From Nothophaeocryptopus gaeumannii (taxonomy: Eukaryota; Ascomycota; Dothideomycetes; Mycosphaerellales; Mycosphaerellaceae): a stretch of DNA of 64,000 nt. Where the stretch lies: assembly GCA_031771865.1 (NCBI GenBank), contig JASISA010000010.1, forward strand, positions 2,645,570-2,709,569. The letters are read 5' to 3'. Both the position numbers and the translations under genes were made by a program. The notes under the pieces were generated by a model that saw only the letters and a program-made list of their open reading frames with translations, had not been told where the DNA came from and ran no database searches. Within the stretch, counting starts at the first letter, position 1, and every line of letters starts with the position of its first letter. This document shows positions 11,177 to 20,672 of the stretch, one piece after another.

Positions 11177-12331
11177 ATGAAACAGTTACTCACAGCGAGG
11201 TCAATCCCTCCCATGGACCTGATCTCGCCCTTTCTAACTGTCCTCCCCAAAGAAATTCGTCTCCAAATCTACGAGTACATTCTGGGTCACCAAACAATCC
11301 ACGTCACACCTGGGACCGAATGGACCGGCGGATGTGGCAATCGGCTCGAGCGGGTTTCTGGTACACTGCGACCTATCTATACACTCTGCCGTGTACCTGG
11401 CCTAGATACAGAAGCGTACGCCTTGACACGAGCCTTTGGAAACGCCGATGCGGAGCCTGCTCAATTGCCTGCGTGGGACGAAGCCTACTTTCCTGATGGA
11501 GGAGGCTCAGGGCCAAGTAAATGGGTCCGAGACTTCGATGTTCGACATGCGGGGTGTGCGCATGGGAGTGCGAAAGTCCACTTGAATGGGTTTGAGGCGA
11601 AGGTGCCTTCCACTAAGATATACCTGTCACCGATACCCGAATCTCAAGCTGAGAAATCGCCGCTGAATTTGCAGATGTTGAGAGTTTGTTCTACCATCTA
11701 CCAGGAAGCCCGCCGCATCCCCTTCACTGCCAATACCTTCATCTTCGAGGCGGGTGATCTCCAACGCGGACTATCCTCAATGGCCATCCAACTCTCCGCA
11801 CCTTGGCAATTCCCCTCCATCTCCCACGCAAATTTCCACATCTCCTCCTCTCCCTCCCCATCCCCCAATACCTTTTCGTCTCTTGGTCCTATTCTGGAAT
11901 CACGCAAACGTCTCTCTGGGCTGCAGTGTATATCGCTGGACATCAAAATCTCCGCCCGCTTTCTCTCGCACGCGAGGGCTGATCTGGAAAAGCTGATGAA
12001 TGAAACACGAGGACTTGTTAAGCCGCGAGTTGCGAGAGCGAGGGTTATTGTTGGATTTGATGATGTGGGGTGTTGGATGCCAAGGGCGGAGAGGAGGGCT
12101 TGGGCGGAGGGGTTTAGAGTGTGGTTGACGATGGAGGAAGAAGATAATATGGGCGATTGGTTGGCGGAAGGGAAGGGCAAGGGGAAGGCGAGGATGGAGG
12201 GGATGAGGCCTGCTGAGGGCACGGAGACGGAGATGGAGAGGGCGTTGGAAGGGACGATTTTGCCGTATTGGGGTGGGATGATGTGGGAGTGGGCGCAGTA
12301 TCCAAGGCTTTTGAAGAATTGGGTACAGTGA
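11177..12331 (+). CDS. DUF7730 / F-box-like protein, paralogue 1
   Basis: A single 384-residue frame. FLTVLPKEIRLQIYEYILG near residues 17-37 is the F-box-like opening of a large fungal family (DUF7730/2EXR type). NLQMLRVCSTIYQEARRIPF around 160-180 is the second hallmark (leucine-rich, CRQIYxEA-like). The C-terminal half is Met/Glu/Lys-rich. A second Met at 11213 would also keep the domain. Family function is unknown; members are numerous and lineage-variable in filamentous ascomycetes. It is head-on with paralogue 2, which ends 222 bp away on the other strand, and a third copy follows, so this is a small local expansion. Confidence 0.8.
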   Translation: MKQLLTARSIPPMDLISPFLTVLPKEIRLQIYEYILGHQTIHVTPGTEWTGGCGNRLERVSGTLRPIYTLCRVPGLDTEAYALTRAFGNADAEPAQLPAWDEAYFPDGGGSGPSKWVRDFDVRHAGCAHGSAKVHLNGFEAKVPSTKIYLSPIPESQAEKSPLNLQMLRVCSTIYQEARRIPFTANTFIFEAGDLQRGLSSMAIQLSAPWQFPSISHANFHISSSPSPSPNTFSSLGPILESRKRLSGLQCISLDIKISARFLSHARADLEKLMNETRGLVKPRVARARVIVGFDDVGCWMPRAERRAWAEGFRVWLTMEEEDNMGDWLAEGKGKGKARMEGMRPAEGTETEMERALEGTILPYWGGMMWEWAQYPRLLKNWVQ

Positions 12332-12553
12332 GGAGGGTCGTGTTGATCTGACATAATGTCCTCTTGTACCAATCTGTTCTGACTCGAAATGAAACTTCGC
12401 TTTTGGGACCACTATCGATATTACCGTCATCTCCATGGCTCGACGCCTCTCCCCTTCAAATTGAGATGTCTGGCGCCTTGTGAGCGCTTCCAACTGGTCC
12501 TTGCATGAAGATGGAAGATGGTGTTTGGCGTCAGGTGGCAATGTGACGCTCTA

Positions 12554-13813
12554 TCATGCTCCGCCGCTGTCGTCACTGCTATCGCTGTCGCCATCGTAGG
12601 CACCGTCGCCACCAATTTCGCTGTCGTCGTCGCTGTCGTCATGCTGTGGTATTGGCTTCATAGTCCGCAAAGCCAGTATGCCGTCCGCAGCACCTAGAGA
12701 CTCCTCGATCTCCACTGCTTCTCGCCTCCTCGCTTCTCTCAGAAGACGCGCGGGGGAAGATGGACCCTCGTCATCTCCTAGCACGACTTGAATGTTTTTC
12801 AAGATCCGAGCCGGTCGCACAACTTGCATCAAGTCGCTTTGCGTAAGATACACATTGTGATGTCGCCCGTCATTTTCCAAACTTGCGAGGGATTGCTGCA
12901 AGAGCGTCAACCGCAGGTTCTTCAATGCACTGAAGCGTTCTACCGCCAAGTAGATCTCATCTCTGTCGAAACCGTCGACATGAATGGAAGTGATAGCTCC
13001 ACGCTGACGTGGGGTAAGGACAACGTTCGCAAACTCTTGCAATTCGCGGTAGTAGTCGAAAGTGAAAATATTGAGAATATATGGCAAGAGGGCGGCTTCG
13101 TCGTAGATCTGACGACAAGTCTGTAGGAGGCCGAGGGAGAGCTTGGATGTCTTGTGCTGAGACTTCGCATATCGCATCTGCTTCGCCCATGCTCCTCCAA
13201 GATCATACAGTGGCACCGAGAAACCGGGCTCTGCGCCGAAAACAATACTGTCCTTGATGATGGCGTCAGAGTCTTCCAGAAAGTTGATGCACGTGCTATG
13301 TCGCTCCTCTGTCCTCGAGACGCATTGATCGCACGACACGCATTGTCCTCCTGCACATTGCGCTGGAATAGCGCTTTCGGGCTGCTTGCTCAACTGGTAT
13401 GCAGTCTCTTCGGCGTCTGGAGCTTGACAGGCGGCGTAGGTCATCTTTGCGTGCTGATGATCAGTGTTGCGCAAGGCGCGGAATTCGCCAGCGCGCATGG
13501 CCTCTTTCTCGTTTGGATGGCATGCTCGAGTAGCTATATGAATCGTCTTAGCTCCAAGAACGTATTCGTAAATCCTATTCCTCAACTCCGGCGGTAGCTT
13601 GAGTAGAAGTGACTCCATGTTGTCTTCTTCGTCGAGACTATTGCTCTGAAACTCATCGGCCGTTCTAAACATCTCCAGTGGAGCTCTGCTCGTGTTGTTA
13701 CCAATGGAGGGATTTGTCGTCTCGGTGTTGCCTCCTTCGTCGTAAGTGTTGCTCTTGCACTCAACGGCGATTCGAGCCATCTCGGGCGAAGCTTTGCTCA
13801 TGTTGTTTCCCAT
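12554..13813 (-). CDS. DUF7730 / F-box-like protein, paralogue 2
   Basis: A 419-residue uninterrupted frame. LLLKLPPELRNRIYEYVLGA (around residues 68-87) is the same F-box-like opening as in paralogue 1. LGLLQTCRQIYDEAALLPYI is the second hallmark, followed by NIFTFDYYRELQEF. A cysteine cluster (CAGGQCVSCDQC) lies between them. The N-terminal about 65 residues contain an approximate internal duplication: GNNMSKASPEMARIA and GNNTSRAPLEMFRTA both occur. The tail is Asp/Ser-rich. The start is chosen for the longest frame; Met at about residue 66 would also preserve the domain. It closely resembles the broken paralogue 3 next to it. Function unknown. Confidence 0.8.
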   Translation of the reverse strand: MGNNMSKASPEMARIAVECKSNTYDEGGNTETTNPSIGNNTSRAPLEMFRTADEFQSNSLDEEDNMESLLLKLPPELRNRIYEYVLGAKTIHIATRACHPNEKEAMRAGEFRALRNTDHQHAKMTYAACQAPDAEETAYQLSKQPESAIPAQCAGGQCVSCDQCVSRTEERHSTCINFLEDSDAIIKDSIVFGAEPGFSVPLYDLGGAWAKQMRYAKSQHKTSKLSLGLLQTCRQIYDEAALLPYILNIFTFDYYRELQEFANVVLTPRQRGAITSIHVDGFDRDEIYLAVERFSALKNLRLTLLQQSLASLENDGRHHNVYLTQSDLMQVVRPARILKNIQVVLGDDEGPSSPARLLREARRREAVEIEESLGAADGILALRTMKPIPQHDDSDDDSEIGGDGAYDGDSDSSDDSGGA

Positions 13814-14056
13814 TATTGCATTCGTGTATTGGCTGATTGATATTATATCACGACCTTCGAGCGAGTCTGACGAGTTTCGCGGACACGGCTGAGTTGAAAA
13901 GTTACATCGCTGTAATCTTATTTTAGCGATTTCTCTATCACATGCTCAACTTCAGATCCGCATCGCACATGACCTGCCTCTGAGTGAACTCAAACTCAAG
14001 GTACGCGATGATACGAAAGTGACCTTCAAGCGGCACATCTTGTTTCAAAGACGCCC

Positions 14057-15061
14057 TCACTTTGCTGATGGACTGCGCTTGTAAGGCATCATCAAAGCAT
14101 CTTCCATCTCCTTTGCAAGTCTTCTTTGATGAGCCCTTCCCCTGACCAGCTCGGGTGTCATACCATGGTGACCAACAACAACCCTGGCCTTCTTCACAAT
14201 CCCGGAATCAGATGTCACCTCGACTCTTGACGAAGGATTAATTGGTGTGCGTGCCTCCCTCACCCATGTCCACATATCCGAAGTCTCGACTCCTGGAAAT
14301 TGTGCGAGACTAGACGCGATATCGTGGATGGTGCTAGCATTCTGCAACCGTATCGAGTTGATCGCGTGTCGCTGTCTGCGGGTCAGACCGGTAGTAGCGA
14401 AAAGCTTTACGTCGCGAGCGCTTCCAAAATCGAACGTGTTCAAGCAGTATGGCAACAGAGCTGTCTCTTCGTAAATCTGTCGGCAGACACGCAACACACT
14501 CAACTCGAAGCGCGAGTCCCTGTGCCGGACCTCAAGTCCTGTGTGTGGTGGTCCCCATCTGGCTTCCATATCCCGCTGAAAAGCAGCATCATACATACAC
14601 TCGTCGTCGAAGAAACCTTTGCTGCAGACTGCGGTCTTGCAATAATAATCTGGTGTGTTGTCGAAGCCGCACGGATAGCGTTGCAGAGCGAAACCAGTTA
14701 TCATCTGTCACATTGCTCATGCACAAGTCTCAAAGGATAACGTGGCTTCTTAAACAACAAGTCTAGGAGCTCACTGTCGTGACCCGAAGCTCGTGTATCT
14801 TCCGGCATCAGACTCACGGCGTACGTGGCCTCGTGCATTTGCGCTTCATAGCATGTTGTATGGGTAATCTTCCTGTATACTGCGACTGCGCCAGAACCAC
14901 CTAGAGTTATCCCGCTCCAGAGGCGAGCTGGAACAGCGCCATGTTCGTTCTCTTCGCACTCTCTCGAACTAATATGTATGGTGTGGCCTCCCAACACATA
15001 GTCGTAGATTCTGTTTCGGAGCTCTGGGGAGAGCTGGAGAAGAGAAGATGTAGGAGCGGCG
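14057..15061 (-). pseudogene. DUF7730 paralogue 3, interrupted by a copia insertion
   Basis: Reading from 15061 down, the frame opens in QLSPELRNRIYDYVLGG, matching the F-box-like start of paralogues 1 and 2. It runs to a stop at about 14701, where a one-base shift moves to a second frame carrying LRVCRQIYEETALLPY and the C-terminal part to 14057. So the gene has a frame break near 14700. It also lacks its own start, because the retrotransposon lies immediately upstream, in coding sequence. The frame continues without a stop on the far side of the element (from 20356 up). An intron at 14700 cannot be excluded, but no good donor/acceptor pair is apparent. It is best read as a gene killed or truncated by the insertion. 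Confidence 0.75.
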
Positions 15062-15199
15062 TGTTGAAATATGTCGAACGCAGTGGCAGCAAGAAAGAGT
15101 AAGTGTGTTGTAGAAGTCTAAGTACAACCTGCGCCTAGAGACCCTTTTTGATCTCCTGCACTAGCGTGTGCACGTGCGCTCAGTACTGCTCCTTTAACA
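15062..15199 (-). repeat. 3' LTR of the copia element
   Basis: 138 bp starting TGTTGAAATATG and ending CCTTTAACA. Every base appears to match the copy at 20218-20355. The adjoining target-duplication copy is CGGCG at 15057-15061. Confidence 0.95.
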
Positions 15200-15209
15200 T
15201 CCCCCCTCG
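15200..15209 (-). other. polypurine tract of the copia element
   Basis: On the minus strand the sequence directly before the 3' LTR reads GAGGGGGGA. Its position and purine run fit the plus-strand primer of reverse transcription. Confidence 0.7.
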
Positions 15210-15378
15210 CTCGGCATACCGGCTTGTAAATGAATGACTTCTCTTGTTGCCTCAGGCTCTTACCTCGACCGTCGTCCTTTCCCCAACTGACCGCTGCTGG
15301 ACCATGCGCTTCTGCCCTTTCCATCTTGGATGTTGCTGCGCGTCCACTACTGGCCAATAGTAGGCTTCGAACGTCTGA

Positions 15379-15765
15379 TCACATGGTAGCCTTTCTTAGC
15401 CCAAGTGAATGTCTGAACCCAGCGAATGCCTCTTTTGGTAGGGGTTTGGTTAGACCATCTGCTGTCTGCTTCTTGGTCTCAATCCACTGAACGTCAATGA
15501 CGCCCTCGTCAACCTTCTCGCGTTGCCAGGCGTGCTGAATGCCGATATGTTTTGTACGGCTGTGATATCGAGGGTTTCGGCTGAGTGCCACTGCTCCGGC
15601 ATTGTCACCATAGATCACAGTGGCGCCAAGCTGTTCGTGCCCAAGCTCTCGGAGTAAGTCTTGCAGCCATATCGCTTCCTTAGCCGCTTGTGTCTGTCCG
15701 ACAAGCTCGGCTTCACAGGTTGACAATGCCACCGTTGGCTGACGCTTTGATTGCCAAGATATCAC
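15379..15765 (-). pseudogene. copia RNase H segment
   Basis: The segment begins ISWQSKRQPTVALSTCEAEL, the classic copia RNase H opening. It continues with IYGDNAGAVALSRNPRYHSR and HAWQREKVDEGVIDVQWIETK, ending TADGLTKPLP. The conserved acidic residues (E in CEAE, D in GDN) are present. A gap of about 118 bp in another frame separates it from the reverse-transcriptase segment, so it is disconnected from pol. Confidence 0.85.
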
Positions 15766-15883
15766 GGCACTGCCGATACTGAACAGATAGCCTGATGTTG
15801 ATCTTTTGATGCGTCGTCACCCCAGCTGGCATCGGTGAACCCAGTGAGCTTGCCAAAGTGGTCGTTGAAGACTAGCTCGTAAT

Positions 15884-17333
15884 CTATCGTGCTCCGGAGG
15901 TACCGCATAATTCGCTTAACTGCTGTCCAGTGTTCCTCAGTTGGATTTGCTGAAAACGGCTCACAACCGAGACTGCGTAGGCGATGTCTGGCCTCGTTCC
16001 AAGCATAGCGTACATCAGCGATCCAACAGCGCTTTGATATCGCTGGCGTAGTTCATCAGGTGCTTGGTAGCCGTCTGGTGCAGGTTCCATTTTGTTGGTA
16101 GTCATCATAGGCGTGTCTGTTGTACCTACACGCCCATCACTCCAGAACCCGTGTGTCATGCCAAGATAAGAGTAGCAGGGCCCGAGATCAGTCATATTGA
16201 ACCGCCTGCTCAGGGCACCTTTGGTTTCCTCGATTTGAGCATCATCCGGTCCAATAACGAGCAAGTCGTCTACATAGACTGCCACAATGGTACTCCTTTG
16301 ACAAACACTGCCATGTCGGAAGCCAGCGCAGTGAAACCGATGGAAACAAGGAACTCAGACAGCGTCTTGTACCAGATCCGAGGTGATTGCTTGAGACCAT
16401 ATAACGCCTTCAGAAGCGAGCAGACCATGTCGTCGCCTTCTTCGTAGCCGTGTGGTTGTTCGACGTACACTTCTTCGTCAATATTGCCGTAAAGGAAAGC
16501 TGTGTTGACGTCCATTTGATCAATTCGCCATCCTCGTGCAGCCGATAGAGCAAACAAAATCTTGTAGCTCATAGGCTTCACGGTTGGTGCAAAGACCTCG
16601 TTGTAGTCACTGCCCTCTTGTTGCTCGAATCCACGTACTACCCAGCGGGCCTTGTACTTGTTGATTGATCCATCGGCGTTGAGTTTGATCTAAAGACCCA
16701 CTTCCCTTTGAGTATCTTTCCATTAATCAGCGAGCGTTTCTTCAGTCGCCAAGTCTTGTTCTTGCGCAATGATTCGTACTCGGCATCAGTCGCTTTGTTC
16801 CATTTGGACCAGTCAAACCTTGCCTGAGCTTCTTCGATAGTGCGTGGCTCATTGAGGATCCAGTCGGCGTACTGGTTTGCGAGATTGAATGCCATAACTG
16901 CATGGAATACCATGTGGAATTGCTTGGTCTTGCGTAGTCGCTTTCCTTCGATAATATGGCTCTCGTCCAGTCTTGCGCCAAGGTCATGGGGTTGTTGCTC
17001 TTCTTCAGGCGTGACGGGTTGCCAGTCATACAGGCGGCGCTGTTGTTGTCTTGGAGGGTCCGGAGGAGCTGGCGTTGTTGTATCCTCGCTCTCTGTGTCT
17101 GAGACTGTCTGAGTCTCGATATCGTGCCCCCCTGACTCGGCAGTCTCAGGTTCTTTTGTAGGTGGCGCAGGGCCACACTGTTCGCTAAACACGAGATTCG
17201 TACGTTCCGTCCAGCTAGTGGAGCCAGTCGTGACAATGTAAGTAGAGTTGCTTTTGAAACCGAGCAACTGTGCGTCTTCTGTCTTGGCTTGAGCAACAAC
17301 ATGCCGCTTCCGCTTTGCTGACGGCTTCAACAT
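15884..17333 (-). pseudogene. copia reverse transcriptase, broken into three frames
   Basis: Three overlapping or adjacent segments (17333-16638, 16581-16270, 16285-15884) together cover the domain. The first ends at LKGKWVFR. The second has WRIDQMDVNTAFLYGNIDEE, with the first catalytic Asp, and LLKALYGLKQSPRIWYK. The third has the YVDD catalytic box (AVYVDDLLVIG) and GSLMYAMLGTRPDIAYAVS. All motifs are recognisable but at least two frameshifts and a gap separate them, so no working polyprotein is encoded here. Confidence 0.85.
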
Positions 17334-17992
17334 GGTAGCAACACTGCCAATCTTGCGGACGTTGGCAAGGTTTGGGCGCAGGCCTGTACGCTTCTCATAC
17401 GGCGTGCAGTCCAGTCGGGCATGTGGAGAGCGGTCACGGAGGTAGGCAAGTATCTCGGATCCAGGCCAGCTGTTAGCATTGTTGGCATTAGTCGATCCTC
17501 GAGTTTGTTGTTGAGGACCTCAGCATATCCGTTAGCTTGATGTTGCTCTGTGTCCGTGTATTCAAGGATAATGCCGTGGTCGTAGGCAAATGCTGCCAGC
17601 TCGTTTGATCGGTTCTCACCGGCCCTGTCGAAGTGAATGTGCCGGAAGGGCAGCTCTGGCCGGACATTACGGAGCATATAGTTGATCAGCGTGCTAGGTC
17701 CTTCAGAGCGCTGTCGTAGTGGCACGACCTCTGCGCAGTGGTCATAGCCGTCCAAAACAGTGATGAAATAGCGTGATCCATCGAAGCCTGGAGGATCCAC
17801 TGGGCCAGCGATATCTGAGTGGATAACATCGTTCGTGTGGTGGCCCTGACGTATCTGACCCCGGTGCGGTCTTGACTTCATCCTGCCCTTAACACAGCCT
17901 TTACAGCGACAGTCGCCATCCGGCTTGAAGTGGTGCATGCCATCTACCATGTCAAACAGCTTGTTAAGGCTGTCGTCGCTCAAATGGCCCAT
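17327..17992 (-). pseudogene. copia integrase segment
   Basis: An HHCC-like start (GHLSDDSLNKLF, then CRCKGCVKGR) leads into the catalytic core. SDIAGPVDPPGFDGSRYF carries the first Asp, HIHFDRAGENRSNE the second, and a downstream EVLNNKLEDRL region supplies the Glu. The segment is cut off from protease by a frame break at about 18000-18055 and from reverse transcriptase by one near 17330. Confidence 0.85.
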
Positions 17993-18055
17993 CCGTTCAT
18001 GCCATAGCCGCGACTTTGTACTGTAGGCGGTGTAGGCGTCGAGATCGTCGGCTAG

Positions 18056-18996
18056 TCAGATATCAAGGGCCAGCAGGCCACTCTTGTATGTCGCTGAGAA
18101 CTCGTATTTGCCCTGGACAATAGCGAGGCCACTTGGCTTCTTCCGGATGCCATCAATGCCGTCCCAGAGCCTGCCGAGAGAGAGCAGATTAGCGCCAACA
18201 TTTGGAGCGTAGTGAACATCAGGAACCCTAAGCAGGCGTGTCTTGCCGCCGTGAACCCTGCAAAGTAGCTGTATGGTGCCAATACTGATTGGTGTAATTT
18301 CAGTGCCGCCAATGCCACGCGAGGTAGATCCAATGACAGGTTTGAGGTCAATAAACACATCCTTTCTGCCGATAAGGTGGCCGTTTGCGCCTGAGTCGAG
18401 GATCCATACGTTGTACAGGTTGTGTGGGTCTGTCACAGCGGCCATGTTGTACCTAGGCATTGGTGCCCAGTCAGATGAGGCGTGCGAAGGGGCGTGTTTG
18501 TCCAAAGGAGCCTCTTCTGCGTTCTTTGCTGAGCCAAGTATTAGCATGTAATGCTTACTTAGCTGTTGACTCGATTGTTGATTTGCCATGCCCATCACGC
18601 TAATGCCTTGGTCATCTTCTTCGCTGTCCGCACGCTGACGCTTCCTGTTGCCTTGCTTTGGAAACCACGGTGGTGCCTTGTGTGGATCCTGAACCAGCAG
18701 ACCTTTGGATTGTGATGCTTCTTGCAATGTGGGCACTCTGGCCATCGAGGCTTGTCGCCGCTATAGCTATCTTTGTTGGGGTTGTTGTTGCGGTGACTGT
18801 TGTAAAAGACCTCGGTCGATCCGACTGGTTTGAAGTTTGATGCTGCCGCAATAGCTTCGACCAAAGTGGCTTTTGTCTTGCCCTCTTCCACCAGTAAGGA
18901 ATGCTGGAGGAAGTAGGCCACAATGAAGGGCTGGTACGATTCGCCAAGTGCAATCAAAAACAGTCGACAACAAAGGGCTCCCTGGGTCGGATTCAT
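18056..18996 (-). pseudogene. copia nucleocapsid and protease segments
   Basis: Frame 18996-18595 contains WPECPHCKKHHNPKVCW, a zinc-knuckle-like Cys/His cluster with non-canonical spacing. Frame 18745-18056 contains NVWILDSGANGHLIG, the aspartic protease motif (DSG), and then the region leading to the GAG-pre-integrase domain. A one-base shift separates the two. Confidence 0.8.
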
Positions 18997-19467
18997 TTAC
19001 TGATGCAGCGTCGCCAGTCGAGCTGAGTCTCTTGATGTCGTCCCACAGCTTTTAATTTCTTGCCCAAGCTTGCTAGGGTTGTTGTCGAAATCTGCAATGC
19101 TGATCTGGAGCAACTTTGCCTTTGCACGACGGTAGATGTTAGTCGTGTTGCCCTTGAAATGGGTCTTGAGATCTTCGAGTGCCTGTTGCACTGTCTTGTC
19201 GTCTTTCTTAGCGAGGTCCAGCTTGCTGCTGGCTATGTCGCCGCAGACGTTGTCAACCTCAGCATAGGCTTTGATGCGGTCTTCAGTCCACTTGTCGACA
19301 CGTTTTGCCAATGCAGCTTCCTCATCACCGACCTGGCGGGTTGGCTTGGCTTGCAACACGTGATTGTATCCCTTGATGAGGAGCTTGTTAGTGATCTTCT
19401 TGATCCAAACAGGCCATTGCTCGGGGTCGGTGAGCAGCTCGATAGTATCTTCTTTGGTGGAAGCCAT
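18997..19467 (-). pseudogene. copia gag fragment
   Basis: Starts MASTKEDTIELLTDPEQWPV at 19467, a typical copia gag opening with the WPVWI tryptophans. It is Lys/Asp-rich and ends at a stop after about 156 codons. Shifting one base at the A-rich stretch near 19050 continues gag (LWDDIKRLSS), so a single-base indel truncates it. Confidence 0.8.
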
Positions 19468-19589
19468 AATAGATAGAAAAACATTCCAACCATCGTTGCT
19501 CAGCGTCTGCAGTTCGCTTTGGCTGTTGTGGTTACGGCAAAGATAGGGATACCCTAGCTTGCTCGCCCTACCGCTCGCCCTACTGTTCG

Positions 19590-19769
19590 CTTTGGCTGTT
19601 ATTGGCTGATCTGGAACGCTCCGATCATTGTAGCCCAACATCTGCATTTTGCTTTGGCTATAGTTGGCTGATCTGGAACGCTCCGATCATTGTAGCCCAA
19701 CGCCTGCATTTTGCTTTGGCTGTTGTTGGCTAATCCAGAACGCTCTGATTGTTGTTGCTCAGCGCCGAA
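19590..19769 (-). repeat. 62-bp tandem repeat in the copia leader
   Basis: Three units begin CTTTGGCT at about 19590, 19652 and 19714, two of them exactly 62 bp apart. Each contains TGGCTGATCTGGAACGCTCC or a close variant; the third unit is the most diverged. They lie between the 5' LTR and gag, where packaging or regulatory signals usually are. Confidence 0.85.
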
Positions 19770-20205
19770 TATATATGGAGAGTTGTTTCAGGTGACTATG
19801 CTGCCCAACAAAGAACATGACTCAGAGGTTCAGTGTTCAGCTGGCGGTGTCCTCAAGCTGCCTTGGGAGTCGTTGGGGATCCTGCTACAAGATGGTTAGC
19901 TATGCTTTCAAAAACTTGCAAAAGGTCGTCGGATTGGGCATCATTTTTGAAGCTGTTAGGATCTGCAATCCCTGGACCCTTTTCTGGTTCCCTCCCAGGA
20001 AACAGCCGAGGCAGAGAGTTAGATAGAGGAGCACAGAATTGATGTTGCTCTTTCGATTGGTGATGGTTTCGAGTGCGTCGAAAAGGCAGAAATCGCTCAG
20101 GGCCGTGTCGCCTATGGCATCGAGATTCTTATCGCAGTCTCGTAGTGTTGCATCTTATAAAAGATTGGATATATGCGACACGGTCATAGATTAGAGCGCA
20201 GAGCC

Positions 20206-20217
20206 GGGCTCATAACC
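20206..20217 (-). other. primer binding site, half-tRNA type
   Basis: The 12 bp just inside the 5' LTR read GGGCTCATAACC on the plus strand. This equals the anticodon stem-loop (CAU) of eukaryotic initiator tRNA-Met, so the element strand is complementary to it. Drosophila copia and yeast Ty5 are known to prime with the 5' half of tRNA-iMet cleaved in the anticodon arm. No match to a tRNA 3' end is seen. Confidence 0.75.
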
Positions 20218-20355
20218 TGTTGAAATATGTCGAACGCAGTGGCAGCAAGAAAGAGTAAGTGTGTTGTAGAAGTCTAAGTACAACCTGCGCCTAGAGACCC
20301 TTTTTGATCTCCTGCACTAGCGTGTGCACGTGCGCTCAGTACTGCTCCTTTAACA
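20218..20355 (-). repeat. 5' LTR of the copia element
   Basis: 138 bp, TGTTGA to TAACA, apparently identical to the other LTR, followed by the second CGGCG target-duplication copy at 20356-20360. Confidence 0.95.
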
Positions 20356-20460
20356 CGGCGGTAGAACTATTTTGAAGTACAGCCTCGTCGCCGAAGCATG
20401 CTCCTGAGGATTTCAAGCTTGTGAGACTGCTACATTCATCGACTAAAGACCTCGATCGTG
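20356..20460 (-). pseudogene. probable 5' part of interrupted DUF7730 paralogue 3
   Basis: If the element and one target-duplication copy are removed, the frame of paralogue 3 stays open through this stretch without a stop, just upstream of the QLSPELRNRIY motif. No in-frame ATG is evident, so the real start is further up, behind an intron, or lost. Support is the open frame only. Confidence 0.4.
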
Positions 20461-20672
20461 TCTTAGTGGACGAAATATGGATGTATTGATACAGTATGAT
20501 CTGCCACGTTCGGAGGTGAGGTTGGCATAAGGCTACGAAAGCAAGCTATTCTTAGTCTCTGCCCTCCTCTCTCTTGCCGCCGCCTCAATCCTTCCGACTC
20601 TCGCTCAAAAAGCCACCCTCAATCCGACTCTGCGTTCTGTCGCCATGTCCAAGCACATCTTATCAGGACTCA

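Larger units (their letters stand above)
15062..20355 (-). mobile_element. Ty1/copia LTR retrotransposon, full length but frame-broken
   Basis: A 5,294-bp element in minus orientation. It is bounded by 138-bp LTRs beginning TGTTGA and ending TAACA, and flanked by a CGGCG target duplication (15057-15061 and 20356-20360). Internal order in its own direction is primer site, leader with 62-bp tandem repeats, gag, protease, integrase, reverse transcriptase, RNase H, polypurine tract. Integrase before reverse transcriptase is the Ty1/copia (Pseudoviridae) order. The two LTRs look identical by eye, implying a recent insertion. The coding region, however, is spread over at least eight frame segments. 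It has landed inside a DUF7730 gene. Confidence 0.95.
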
